A stretch of 5,564 nt of DNA, taken from contig JALRCK010000169.1 in NCBI GenBank assembly GCA_023262305.1, positions 1-5,564 on the forward strand, written 5' to 3'. Positions 5,540 through 5,564 of this stretch are shown piece after piece. The DNA comes from Deltaproteobacteria bacterium. GTDB lineage: Bacteria > Bdellovibrionota_C > UBA2361 > OMII01. The notes beneath the pieces are model-generated. The model was not told the origin of the DNA, did not search any database, and saw nothing but the letters and a program-made list of their open reading frames with translations. A program made the translations under genes and the position numbers. The first letter of the stretch is position 1; every line of letters begins with the position of its first letter.

Positions 5540-5564
5540 ACGGGTACCTCATGCCACTTCACGC

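Overview
The window looks like chromosomal DNA of a Gram-negative bacterium. It encodes a periplasmic di-haem (two CxxCH) oxidoreductase and a small secreted outer-membrane-type beta-barrel, and it ends in a canonical hairpin plus T-run terminator. Base composition is moderate, slightly GC-rich by eye. A marine or environmental proteobacterium would fit, but nothing here fixes the taxon. I see no tRNA, rRNA, CRISPR array, transposase or phage gene.

Layout. (1) Positions 3-1055 (+) hold the 3' part of a multi-pass membrane protein resembling GT-C/ArnT-like glycosyltransferases; its N-terminus lies off the left edge. (2) Positions 1056-1461 are a long non-coding stretch with a possible sigma70-type promoter and a strong 19-bp imperfect hairpin just before the next gene. 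(3) Positions 1462-2919 (+) encode an unrecognised protein with three membrane segments and a large, probably extracytoplasmic, domain. (4) Positions 2920-3226 form a convergent intergenic region with a bulged 16-bp hairpin that may terminate transcription from one or both sides. (5) Positions 3227-4579 (-) encode a DUF1111/DHOR di-haem cytochrome. (6) Positions 4580-4852 are a divergent control region. It has a good minus-strand promoter (TTGCAC-17-TACAAT) and a possible 34-codon leader ORF on the plus strand. (7) Positions 4853-5482 (+) encode a secreted small beta-barrel protein, followed by a rho-independent terminator at 5508-5539.

The four genes do not form one operon: large gaps, a convergent pair and a divergent pair separate them. 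The only plausible functional pairing is the divergent di-haem protein and beta-barrel, which share one 273-bp control region and both act outside the cytoplasm. No complete, clearly new system is evident. The best second-look items are the unknown three-TM protein with its structured leader, the candidate leader peptide before the beta-barrel gene, and the di-haem gene standing without familiar iron-uptake partners.
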